Assembly (NCBI GenBank): GCA_002713705.1
Contig: PAUJ01000033.1
Span: 7,574 to 19,141 of the forward strand
Source of the DNA: Flavobacteriaceae bacterium
GTDB taxonomy: Bacteria; Bacteroidota; Bacteroidia; Flavobacteriales; Flavobacteriaceae
DNA length: 11,568 nt
Direction of reading: 5' to 3'
Within the stretch, counting starts at the first letter, position 1. The number at the start of each line of letters is the position of its first letter. The translations under genes were made by a program, and so were the position numbers. The notes under the pieces are model-generated. The model was not told the DNA's origin. It made no database searches and saw only the letters and a program-made list of their open reading frames with translations. Of the stretch, positions 5,669 through 11,568 are shown in pieces.

Positions 5669-7432
5669 CTAGCTAGCTTCTTTTTTTAAAAACTGCACTT
5701 CATACAGGTTTTTATAATACCCATTTCCTTTCTTGATTAATTCTTTATGGGTACCAATTTCAACAATTTTTCCTGCTTCCATTACAATAATTTGATCTGC
5801 TTTTTTAATGGTAGCCAAACGATGGGCAATAATTATTGAGGTCCTTCCTTTAGTGATTTTCTCTGTTGCGACCTGTATCATTTCTTCTGAATAAGAATCT
5901 ACAGAAGAGGTAGCCTCATCTAATATTAAAATACTTGGATTACTCACATAAGCCCTTAAGAATGCTAATAACTGTCGCTGACCAGAAGACAACATCACTC
6001 CTCTTTCTTTAACATTATAATGATACCCGTTAGGCAAAGAACTAATAAATTTATGAATCCCAATTTTTTTCGCAGCATTGATAACTTGTTCTTCTGAAAT
6101 ACTAGTATCGTTTAGAGTTATGTTATTTAAAACAGAATTTGAAAATAAAAAAACATCTTGTAATACAACTGCAATATGACTTCTCAATGATTTTAGTGTA
6201 TATGATTTGATAGACTTATTATCTACTAATATAGCACCGCTATTAATTTCATAAAAACGAGACAATAAATTAATAATAGTTGATTTTCCAGCTCCAGTTG
6301 CTCCAACTATTGCAACAGTTTCACCTGGCGCTACTTTAAATGATATGTCTTTTATTATTTCCTCTTCCTCTACATAACTAAACCGAACGTTTTTAAATTC
6401 GATAGATCCTTTGGTGCTCTCTAATAATAGCGTTCCTGAATCATCTATATTAGACTTGGTGTCCAAAACATCAAAAACTCTACGAGCTGCAACCATACCC
6501 ATTTGTAAGGTATTAAATTTATCTGCTATTAAACGTAATGGTCTAAATAACATCTGAGATAACTCGATAAATGCCACAATAGCACCAAGTGTTATTACAC
6601 CTCCTTCAGCTGCGTTAAGTCCACCGTACCAAACAACTAATCCAATTGCTACGGAAGATGCCATTTCTGCAATAGGAAAAAATATTGAATTGTACCAAAC
6701 CGTTTTTATCCAAGCTTTTTTATGCTTTTCATTTATGGCTTTAAATTCATTGTATTCCTTTTTTTCTCGCGTAAAAATCTGAACAATCTTCATACCAGTA
6801 ATACGTTCTTGAACAAAAGAATTTAAATTAGCAACCTGAGCACGAACTTCTTCAAAAGCTACTTTCATTGCCCTTTGAAAAACTCTTGTCGCGTACAATA
6901 TTAAAGGTAAAATAGACATTACAATTAATGTTAATTGCCAACTTTTATAAAGCATAACGCCCAAGATTACAATCATTTTAAGCAAGTCACTTATAATCAT
7001 AAATAATCCTTGACTAAAAATACTCGAGATGGTTTCTATATCGTTAACTGCTCTAGTTGTCAATCTACCTACCGCACTAGTATCGTAATATTTTAATTTA
7101 AAGCTTAACATTAAATCAAAAAGTTTTACCCGTATATCTCTAATCACACTTTGCCCTAACCAATTGGTGAAAAATATAAAAGTCAACATAAATATGACCT
7201 CTAATAGTAATATACCTATCATTAACGAAATATAAAAAACAAGATTTTCTAAATCCTTAGGAACAATAGATTCATCAATGGCTTTTTGCATTATTAATGG
7301 ACGTAACACACCTAAAAACGACATCACCACTGCAGCAATAGCAACATATATAAATGTACCACGATAATTATTAGTGTGCCCCAATAATCTTTTAAAAAGT
7401 TTTAGATCAAATGCTTTTCCGGAATCTGCCAT
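5669..7432 (-). CDS. ABC exporter, fused membrane and ATPase domains (MsbA/LmrA-like)
   Basis: This is a half-transporter that probably dimerises in the inner membrane and exports a lipid or drug-like substrate. The type-1 exporter membrane domain covers about residues 20-320, with hydrophobic helices near 27-48, 65-90, 143-180 and 250-295. The nucleotide-binding domain covers about 343-580. Visible motifs are Walker A GATGAGKST (377-385), Q-loop Q425, signature LSSGQ (481-485), Walker B ILILDEA (501-507, E506) and switch histidine H537 (IIAHRLAT). All catalytic residues are present. The length (587) is standard. The start is ATG at 7432, 35 nt after truA, so the two are probably cotranscribed; a small hairpin sits just before the start codon. 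The true substrate cannot be read from sequence; general names such as MsbA or multidrug exporter would be guesses. Confidence 0.93.
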   Translation of the reverse strand: MADSGKAFDLKLFKRLLGHTNNYRGTFIYVAIAAVVMSFLGVLRPLIMQKAIDESIVPKDLENLVFYISLMIGILLLEVIFMLTFIFFTNWLGQSVIRDIRVKLFDLMLSFKLKYYDTSAVGRLTTRAVNDIETISSIFSQGLFMIISDLLKMIVILGVMLYKSWQLTLIVMSILPLILYATRVFQRAMKVAFEEVRAQVANLNSFVQERITGMKIVQIFTREKKEYNEFKAINEKHKKAWIKTVWYNSIFFPIAEMASSVAIGLVVWYGGLNAAEGGVITLGAIVAFIELSQMLFRPLRLIADKFNTLQMGMVAARRVFDVLDTKSNIDDSGTLLLESTKGSIEFKNVRFSYVEEEEIIKDISFKVAPGETVAIVGATGAGKSTIINLLSRFYEINSGAILVDNKSIKSYTLKSLRSHIAVVLQDVFLFSNSVLNNITLNDTSISEEQVINAAKKIGIHKFISSLPNGYHYNVKERGVMLSSGQRQLLAFLRAYVSNPSILILDEATSSVDSYSEEMIQVATEKITKGRTSIIIAHRLATIKKADQIIVMEAGKIVEIGTHKELIKKGNGYYKNLYEVQFLKKEAS

Positions 7433-7438
7433 ACTAAT

Positions 7439-7456
7439 TCCCTGCTAGGACAGGGA
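7439..7456 (-). promoter_or_regulatory. Small hairpin just upstream of the ABC exporter start
   Basis: A 6-bp stem (TCCCTG pairing with CAGGGA) with a 6-nt loop lies in the 35-nt truA-exporter gap and ends 6 nt before the exporter ATG. There is no T run, so it is not a standard terminator. Its 3' arm contains AGGGA, a purine stretch at Shine-Dalgarno distance, so folding could hide the ribosome site or mark an RNA processing point. This is inference from sequence alone. Confidence 0.35.
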
Positions 7457-7467
7457 TCTTATTTAAA

Positions 7468-8211
7468 TTATTTTTTTATTCGTTCTGGATATAGAACTTT
7501 AGTTAAATAAAGTCCCTTTGCAGGAGCCGAAGACCCTGCTTTACTCCTATCCTTGCTTTTTAATATTTCATGAAAATTTAAAATAGATGTTTTTTCAAAC
7601 CCTACATCTAACAAGGTACCTACAATTGCCCTTACCATATTCCTTAAAAAACGATCTGCTTTAATGGTAAAAATCAATTGTGAATTTTCAAATTTCCAAT
7701 ACGCTTCTTTCACATCACAATTATACGTTTTTACATCGGTATTAGAACGAGAAAAGCATTGAAAATCTTTATAAATCAGCAGCAAATTTGCAGCCACATT
7801 CATTAATTTAATGTTGGGTTGATGGTGGATACAATGCGCAAAATCATATGAAAAAGGATTTTTTTGTAAGGCAATAACATACTCATATTCTCTTTCTAAA
7901 GCATCAAAACGAGCATGAGCATCTTGTTTGACAGAAATTATATTTTGTATAGAAATGTCTTTTGGAAGAAAAGAATTTAATTTAAAAATTAAAATTGAAA
8001 CTGAATCAATGGCTTTCGCATCAAAATGAGCAAACAATTGTTTTGCGTGAACTCCAGCATCAGTTCTTCCAGCTCCAAATACTTGAATTTTCTCTTGCAA
8101 TAGTATTGATAAAGCATTCTCCACAACTTCTTGTATAGTTATAGCATCGGGTTGTATTTGCCAACCGTGATAGTTTTGCCCATTATATGCTAGTTCTATA
8201 AAATATCGCAT
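7468..8211 (-). CDS. truA: tRNA pseudouridine(38-40) synthase TruA
   Basis: TruA converts U38, U39 and U40 in the anticodon arm of many tRNAs to pseudouridine. The N-terminus MRYFIELAYNGQNYHGWQIQ is the family opening. FGAGRTDAGVHA (45-56) carries the catalytic aspartate D51. YEYVI follows near residue 113, and RFLRNMVRAIVGTLLDVG and KAGSSAPAKGLYL, both conserved, lie in the C-terminal half. The length from this start is 247, usual for the family. I chose ATG at 8211. A longer frame opens at a TTG (8247) and adds 12 residues unlike TruA, and a good flavobacterial promoter box (8235-8242) lies inside that extension. The ABC exporter gene follows after 35 nt. The gene is divergent from the YfcE-type gene. 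Confidence 0.95.
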   Translation of the reverse strand: MRYFIELAYNGQNYHGWQIQPDAITIQEVVENALSILLQEKIQVFGAGRTDAGVHAKQLFAHFDAKAIDSVSILIFKLNSFLPKDISIQNIISVKQDAHARFDALEREYEYVIALQKNPFSYDFAHCIHHQPNIKLMNVAANLLLIYKDFQCFSRSNTDVKTYNCDVKEAYWKFENSQLIFTIKADRFLRNMVRAIVGTLLDVGFEKTSILNFHEILKSKDRSKAGSSAPAKGLYLTKVLYPERIKK

Positions 8212-8234
8212 TGAATCTTGTATTTTTGAAAAAT

Positions 8235-8268
8235 CAAAGATACGCAAAGCGAATTCTTTCTAACTCAA
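8235..8268 (-). promoter_or_regulatory. Candidate flavobacterial promoter for truA and the ABC exporter
   Basis: On the minus strand TTG (8268-8266), 23 nt of spacer, then TATCTTTG (8242-8235) fits the Bacteroidota pattern TTG-N17-23-TANNTTTG, at the upper spacing limit. Transcription would begin near 8228, leaving a leader of about 17 nt before the ATG at 8211. This supports the shorter TruA start. Confidence 0.5.
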
Positions 8269-8305
8269 GTTTAAGTGCTCTAAACAAATTATTTTAAAAT
8301 TAAAT

Positions 8306-8800
8306 ATGAAAAAAATTTTATTGCTTTCTGACACACATAGTTATTTAGACGATACTATAATAAAGTATGTAAATTTAGTAGATGAAGTATGGCATGCTGG
8401 AGATATTGGAGATTTGAAAGTTACAGATGCTATTAAAAAGCTAAAGCCTTTAAAAGCTGTTTACGGAAACATAGATGATGCAGAAGCTCGTAGTGAATTT
8501 CCATTGCACAATCGTTTTTTATGTGAAAAAGTAGCTGTTTGGATCACACATATTGGAGGCTATCCCGGGAGATACAACCCTGGTATAAGAGAAGAAGTTA
8601 TAAGCAATCCTCCAAATCTATTTATAACCGGACATTCCCATATTTTAAAAGTAATGAATGACAAAAAACTTGGATTTTTACACATGAATCCAGGGGCAGC
8701 TGGCACCCATGGATTTCATAAAGTAAGAACCATGTTGCGATTTGAAATCGATAAAGACAAAATACAAAACCTAGAGGTAATTGAAATACAACGGAAGTAA
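8306..8800 (+). CDS. YfcE/MJ0936-type metallophosphoesterase
   Basis: This is a 164-residue calcineurin-like phosphoesterase of the YfcE family, which hydrolyses phosphodiester or phosphomonoester bonds with a two-metal centre. The metal ligands are all visible: D9 and H11 (LLSDTHS), D33 (HAGDIGD), N55 (YGNIDD), H82 (ITHIGG) and the GHSH block (109-112), followed by the conserved NPGAAGTHG (128-136). There is no signal peptide, so it is probably cytosolic. The length is typical. The natural substrate is not known for most members and cannot be inferred here. ATG at 8306 opens directly into the conserved first strand (MKKILLLSDTH). A strong hairpin terminator starts 6 nt after the stop. Confidence 0.92.
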   Translation: MKKILLLSDTHSYLDDTIIKYVNLVDEVWHAGDIGDLKVTDAIKKLKPLKAVYGNIDDAEARSEFPLHNRFLCEKVAVWITHIGGYPGRYNPGIREEVISNPPNLFITGHSHILKVMNDKKLGFLHMNPGAAGTHGFHKVRTMLRFEIDKDKIQNLEVIEIQRK

Positions 8801-8806
8801 AAAACA

Positions 8807-8840
8807 AAAACCCTAAAAGATGGCATTCTTTTAGGGTTTT
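8807..8840. terminator. Bidirectional intrinsic terminator between phosphoesterase and DUF4293 genes
   Basis: A perfect 14-bp stem (AAAACCCTAAAAGA with TCTTTTAGGGTTTT) has a loop TGGCAT. It is flanked by A-rich sequence on the left and T on the right, so both the plus-strand gene (stop at 8800) and the convergent minus-strand gene (stop at 8866) can end here. Confidence 0.85.
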
Positions 8841-8865
8841 GCACTAATATACTAAGATATGCGGT

Positions 8866-9276
8866 TTAGCGCAACCGATCCACAGATTTTACGAGGTCTT
8901 CATCCTTTTTTATGGCCTTATTGGCCATGACTAAAAAAACGATAGAAATGATAGGAAGTAAAACCCCAATACCCTTCTCTGAAACTAATGTCTCTCCGGA
9001 TAGCGTTAGTGATCTGTAAACGAAAACTCCCAGTAATAAAAAATTTAATATGATGCTTAAACGGTTAATTACAAATTGTAATTGTCGTTTTTTAAAATTT
9101 AATATGGATAACAATGTCAATAAAATTGATCCAAAAATAAGACCTACAACAACTGGCTCATTATTACTAATAATAATGAAACCACTTTCGGACTTAATTA
9201 TTGGAAACCATAAATAAAGTCCCCCAATAACTAAAGCAGAAATTAATAAATAAACAGTTTGTATTCTTTGTAACAT
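8866..9276 (-). CDS. DUF4293 family membrane protein
   Basis: This 136-residue integral membrane protein has four predicted helices near 6-26, 42-60, 71-88 and 103-118. It begins MLQRIQTVYLLISALVIGGL and ends with the conserved cytosolic tail KKDEDLVKSVDRLR; both ends, and the LQFVINRLSIILNF segment (66-79), are characteristic of DUF4293 of Bacteroidota. No function has been assigned to the family as far as I know. It is commonly found next to rho in flavobacteria, and here it lies divergent from rho across a 198-nt gap. The start is ATG at 9276; the preceding CTA-rich region and a TANNTTTG box at 9306-9299 suit it. Family recognition is strong. Confidence 0.88.
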   Translation of the reverse strand: MLQRIQTVYLLISALVIGGLYLWFPIIKSESGFIIISNNEPVVVGLIFGSILLTLLSILNFKKRQLQFVINRLSIILNFLLLGVFVYRSLTLSGETLVSEKGIGVLLPIISIVFLVMANKAIKKDEDLVKSVDRLR

Positions 9277-9298
9277 CTATTTGTCGTGATTCTGACTA

Positions 9299-9306
9299 CA
9301 AAAATA
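9299..9306 (-). promoter_or_regulatory. Possible -7 element for the DUF4293 gene
   Basis: TATTTTTG on the minus strand matches TANNTTTG and would start transcription about 16 nt before the ATG at 9276. The nearest upstream TTG (9335-9333) is 26 nt away, slightly beyond the normal 17-23 range, so the call is weak. Confidence 0.35.
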
Positions 9307-9371
9307 CACTATCTTTTTATAAATATTAAATGCAATTAAAAATTATTGTTGTATAATTGCAACATCAATAC

Positions 9372-9394
9372 GTAACCTATTCAATAGAGGTTAC
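9372..9394 (+). promoter_or_regulatory. Hairpin in the rho leader region
   Basis: GTAACCT and AGGTTAC form a perfect 7-bp stem with a 9-nt loop, centred about 90 nt before the rho start codon. It has no T run. Rho of E. coli is autoregulated by termination in its own leader, so a leader structure is plausible; however, no promoter with good spacing was found upstream, so it is not certain that the hairpin is transcribed. Confidence 0.35.
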
Positions 9395-9474
9395 TTAGTC
9401 TTCGATAAAATTTTCAAAAAAAAATTACATTCAGTAATACTCAATAGTATCAAATAAATCATATAAATTTTTAA

Positions 9475-11211
9475 ATGTTTGAAATTTCAGAATTAAAAGC
9501 AAAGTTATTGCCTGAACTCCAGGATATTGCTAAAGCCTCAGGAGTACCAAAATTCCGTAGCTTAAAAAAATTAGACTTGGTGTATAAAATATTAGACCAC
9601 CAAGCCGCAAATCCTTCCGCAGTAAAAGCTGTAAAAGAAGCGGTAATTGCTCCAAAACAAGAAAGTCCAATAAAGAAGGAAACTTCTGTAAATACAGGAG
9701 AGCAAAAACCGAGAACAACTCCAAAAAGAGTAATTCGACCGCGCACTCCAAGAAATGATAATCGCAATCAAAAAAATCAACCTCAAAAACAGAATCATCC
9801 ACAGCAGCATAAAACTACTGAAGACGATAAGCGCGAAAAAAATCAACCTCAAAAACAACATCAGCCACAGCAGCATAAAACTACTGAGAATGATAAGCGT
9901 CAAAAAAATCAAGTTCAGAAACCAAATCAAAATCAGCAAAATAAGACTACTGATGATGACAAACGTGAAAAAACAGAGCAAAAACCTAGACATAATAATC
10001 AGAATAATAAAAGAGAAAATAATAAATCTAATCAGCACAGAGGTAAGGACGGCAATAAAGACAATCGAAATAGGTACCGCCAACCCGACTTTGAATTTGA
10101 TGGCATTATAGAAAGTGAAGGTGTTTTAGACATTATGCAAGATGGTTATGGTTTCTTGCGTTCTAGTGATTATAATTATTTATCATCTCCTGACGATATT
10201 TATGTTTCACAATCTCAAATACGTTTATTTGGATTAAAAACTGGAGATACCGTTTTAGGACAGGTAAGACCTCCAAAAGAAGGCGAAAAATATTTTCCAC
10301 TTATTAAAGTGAATAAAATTAATGGACAAAGCCCTGATGTAGTTCGTGATAGAGTTTCATTTGAGCATTTAACACCACTATTTCCACAAGAAAAATTCAA
10401 TTTAGCAGATAGACAATCTAGTATTTCTACTCGAATAATTGATATGTTTGCTCCAATTGGAAAAGGACAACGTGGAATGATTGTTTCTCAGCCAAAAACA
10501 GGAAAAACAATGTTATTAAAGGATGTTGCCAATGCCATAGCTGCAAATCATCCCGAGGTTTATCAAATTATACTTTTAATAGACGAACGGCCTGAAGAGG
10601 TTACAGACATGCAACGTAATGTTCGTGGCGAAGTCGTAGCCTCAACTTTTGATAAAGAAGCAACAGAACACGTTAGAATAGCGAATCTTGTGTTAGAAAA
10701 AGCAAAACGATTGGTAGAATGTGGTCATGATGTAGTAATTCTATTAGATTCAATCACCCGTTTAGCGAGAGCATACAATACTGTTCAACCTGCAAGTGGA
10801 AAAATACTCAGTGGTGGAGTTGATGCTAATGCATTGCATAAACCGAAACGATTCTTTGGGGCTGCACGAAATATTGAAGACGGTGGTTCATTAAGTATTA
10901 TTGCAACGGCTCTTACAGAAACAGGTTCTAAAATGGATGAAGTAATTTTCGAGGAATTTAAAGGAACTGGTAATATGGAACTACAATTGGATAGAAAAAT
11001 ATCTAATCGTAGAATTTTCCCTGCAATTGACCTTACTTCTTCTAGTACTCGTAGGGACGATTTACTTCTAGGTGAAAATGTAATCCAACGTATGTGGGTA
11101 TTACGTAAATACCTTGCCGACATGAACCCTGTTGAAGCTATGGAGTTTATTAACGACCGAATTAAAAACACTAGAAATAATGAAGAATTTTTAATTTCTA
11201 TGAATAGTTAA
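9475..11211 (+). CDS. rho: Transcription termination factor Rho with long disordered insert
   Basis: Rho is a hexameric RNA-dependent ATPase that pulls RNA and releases it from RNA polymerase. The domain order is: an N-terminal helical Rho_N domain (about 1-45, MFEISELKAKLLPELQDIAK); a low-complexity insert (about 50-203) rich in N, Q, K and charged residues; the cold-shock RNA-binding domain (about 207-283, with DGYGFLRS and PDDIYVSQSQIR); and the RecA-like motor (about 295-578). Motor motifs are Walker A SQPKTGKT (338-345), DERPEEVTDMQR (370-381), Walker B VVILLDSITRLARAYN (420-435), the Q-loop (SGKILSGGVDANALHKPKRF) and the R-loop region (MDEVIFEEFKGTGN). In place of E. coli PPKAGKT it has QPKTGKT. 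The insert makes the protein 578 residues, against 419 in E. coli. ATG at 9475 opens the conserved N-terminus. It ends at its own terminator. Confidence 0.97.
   Translation: MFEISELKAKLLPELQDIAKASGVPKFRSLKKLDLVYKILDHQAANPSAVKAVKEAVIAPKQESPIKKETSVNTGEQKPRTTPKRVIRPRTPRNDNRNQKNQPQKQNHPQQHKTTEDDKREKNQPQKQHQPQQHKTTENDKRQKNQVQKPNQNQQNKTTDDDKREKTEQKPRHNNQNNKRENNKSNQHRGKDGNKDNRNRYRQPDFEFDGIIESEGVLDIMQDGYGFLRSSDYNYLSSPDDIYVSQSQIRLFGLKTGDTVLGQVRPPKEGEKYFPLIKVNKINGQSPDVVRDRVSFEHLTPLFPQEKFNLADRQSSISTRIIDMFAPIGKGQRGMIVSQPKTGKTMLLKDVANAIAANHPEVYQIILLIDERPEEVTDMQRNVRGEVVASTFDKEATEHVRIANLVLEKAKRLVECGHDVVILLDSITRLARAYNTVQPASGKILSGGVDANALHKPKRFFGAARNIEDGGSLSIIATALTETGSKMDEVIFEEFKGTGNMELQLDRKISNRRIFPAIDLTSSSTRRDDLLLGENVIQRMWVLRKYLADMNPVEAMEFINDRIKNTRNNEEFLISMNS
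9772..9969 (+). repeat. Three 66-bp in-frame tandem repeats inside rho
   Basis: Three head-to-tail units of 66 bp encode 22 residues each (Rho residues 100-121, 122-143 and 144-165): KNQPQKQ at the start, a Q/H-rich centre, then KTTEDDKRE or variants. Units 1 and 2 differ at about 8 of 66 bases; unit 3 is more diverged (KNQVQKP start, TTDDDKRE end). Since 66 is divisible by 3, gain or loss of units would keep the frame, so copy number may vary between strains. Confidence 0.9.
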
Positions 11212-11233
11212 GTATACAAATTTTAAAATTGTT

Positions 11234-11268
11234 AAAAAGTCCTGTTATAATTTATAACAGGACTTTTT
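11234..11268 (+). terminator. Intrinsic terminator of rho
   Basis: A 16-bp perfect inverted repeat starts 23 nt after the rho stop. Its GC-containing core is AGTCCTGTTATA with TATAACAGGACT, the loop is 3 nt, and it ends in a run of T (TTTTTT then G). This is a classical rho-independent terminator, so rho itself is ended without needing Rho. Confidence 0.88.
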
Positions 11269-11460
11269 TGTACAACTAATTAGATCTAGTAAATATATTA
11301 TCCTATACGGTCTCATTAGTAAAAATAATAACAGATAGTACATTTCTTTATAAAGCAATAGAAACTCAATTTAGAATCTTTTAATAAAATATACACTTAC
11401 CTATTTCATAGTTAAGAGTAGTTCTTGACAAAATGTTTTTACACTGGTAAATAGTCAAAA
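11269..11460. other. Intergenic stretch with no visible gene
   Basis: Between the two terminators lie about 190 AT-rich bases. I see no credible coding frame, RNA gene or promoter pair on either strand. It probably is spacer between two convergent transcription units. Confidence 0.6.
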
Positions 11461-11492
11461 AAAATCCCTTCCGTTTTCACGGAAGGGATTTT
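11461..11492 (-). terminator. Intrinsic terminator of the right-edge gene
   Basis: A perfect 13-bp stem (AAAATCCCTTCCG with CGGAAGGGATTTT) has a 6-nt loop. On the minus strand it is followed by a T run (positions 11464-11457), 25 nt after the stop of the right-edge gene. It could also act on plus-strand readthrough, though fewer T residues follow in that direction. Confidence 0.85.
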
Positions 11493-11517
11493 ATATTTAA
11501 TAGAGTCTGCTAGACGC

Positions 11518-11568
11518 TTACTCTTTGATCAAACGTTTTACAACACTTGATTGTTCTCCTGTAATATA
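11518..11568 (-). CDS. C-terminal fragment of a probable T9SS-secreted protein
   Basis: The last 16 codons of a minus-strand gene are visible, ending in TAA at 11520-11518. The peptide YITGEQSSVVKRLIKE has the form of the final strand pair of a T9SS type A sorting domain (pattern Y-I/V-x-x-G/E-x-x-x-x-V-x-K-x-x-I-x-x). This signal directs a protein through the type IX secretion system of Bacteroidota to the surface or medium. A strong terminator follows the stop, supporting that this is a real gene end. The rest of the protein, and so its function, lies outside the window. Confidence 0.65.
   Translation of the reverse strand, partial: YITGEQSSVVKRLIKE

Noticed and set aside
8212..8247. 12-residue N-terminal extension of TruA from a TTG start
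   Set aside because: The added residues do not resemble TruA, an ATG at the conserved position exists, and a promoter box lies within the extension.
9772..9969. Tandem repeats as a CRISPR array
   Set aside because: The units are contiguous with no unique spacers, are in frame, and lie within rho.
9530..10083. Several long open frames opposite or out of phase with the rho insert
   Set aside because: They are by-products of the A-rich, stop-poor N/Q/K repeat region; the translations are low-complexity hydrophobic strings and the rho frame is certain.

Overview
The window is AT-rich, with closely packed genes, TANNTTTG-type promoter candidates and weak Shine-Dalgarno signals. Its families are typical of Bacteroidota, class Flavobacteriia: DUF4293, tandem-DUF1599, a DoxX/BT_3928-like protein, a Rho with a long N/Q/K-rich insert, and a type IX secretion (T9SS) C-terminal signal at the right edge. 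It reads as chromosomal housekeeping DNA from a flavobacterium, with one accessory locus (about 1.2-2.2 kb). I see no rRNA, tRNA, CRISPR array, insertion sequence or phage gene.

Layout. (1) 1-1175, minus strand: a DppB/OppB-type ABC permease, followed 20 nt downstream by the probable start of a signal-peptide-bearing gene cut by the left edge. (2) 1176-2257: a sparse stretch holding a DUF285/BspA-type repeat gene. Its 3' end is displaced by a one-base shift in a run of eight T; the out-of-frame remainder (21 codons and a stop) is intact. (3) 2226-3956, minus strand: DUF1599 then DoxX-like gene, ending in a hairpin terminator. (4) 4009-5646, plus strand: folP then cdaA (c-di-AMP synthase), divergent from group 3, both opening with TTG. 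(5) 5669-8211, minus strand: truA then an ABC exporter. (6) 8306-8800, plus strand: a YfcE-type phosphoesterase, separated by a bidirectional terminator from (7) a minus-strand DUF4293 membrane gene. (8) 9475-11211, plus strand: rho with its own terminator. (9) 11461-11568, minus strand: a terminator and the last 16 codons of a probable T9SS-secreted protein.

Functionally the window mixes folate synthesis, second-messenger synthesis, tRNA modification, transcription termination and transport; no single pathway links them. I did not find a convincing new multi-gene system. The points most worth following are the homopolymer frameshift in the DUF285 gene, the tandem-repeat disordered insert in Rho, the repeated TTG starts, and two leader or intercistronic hairpins.
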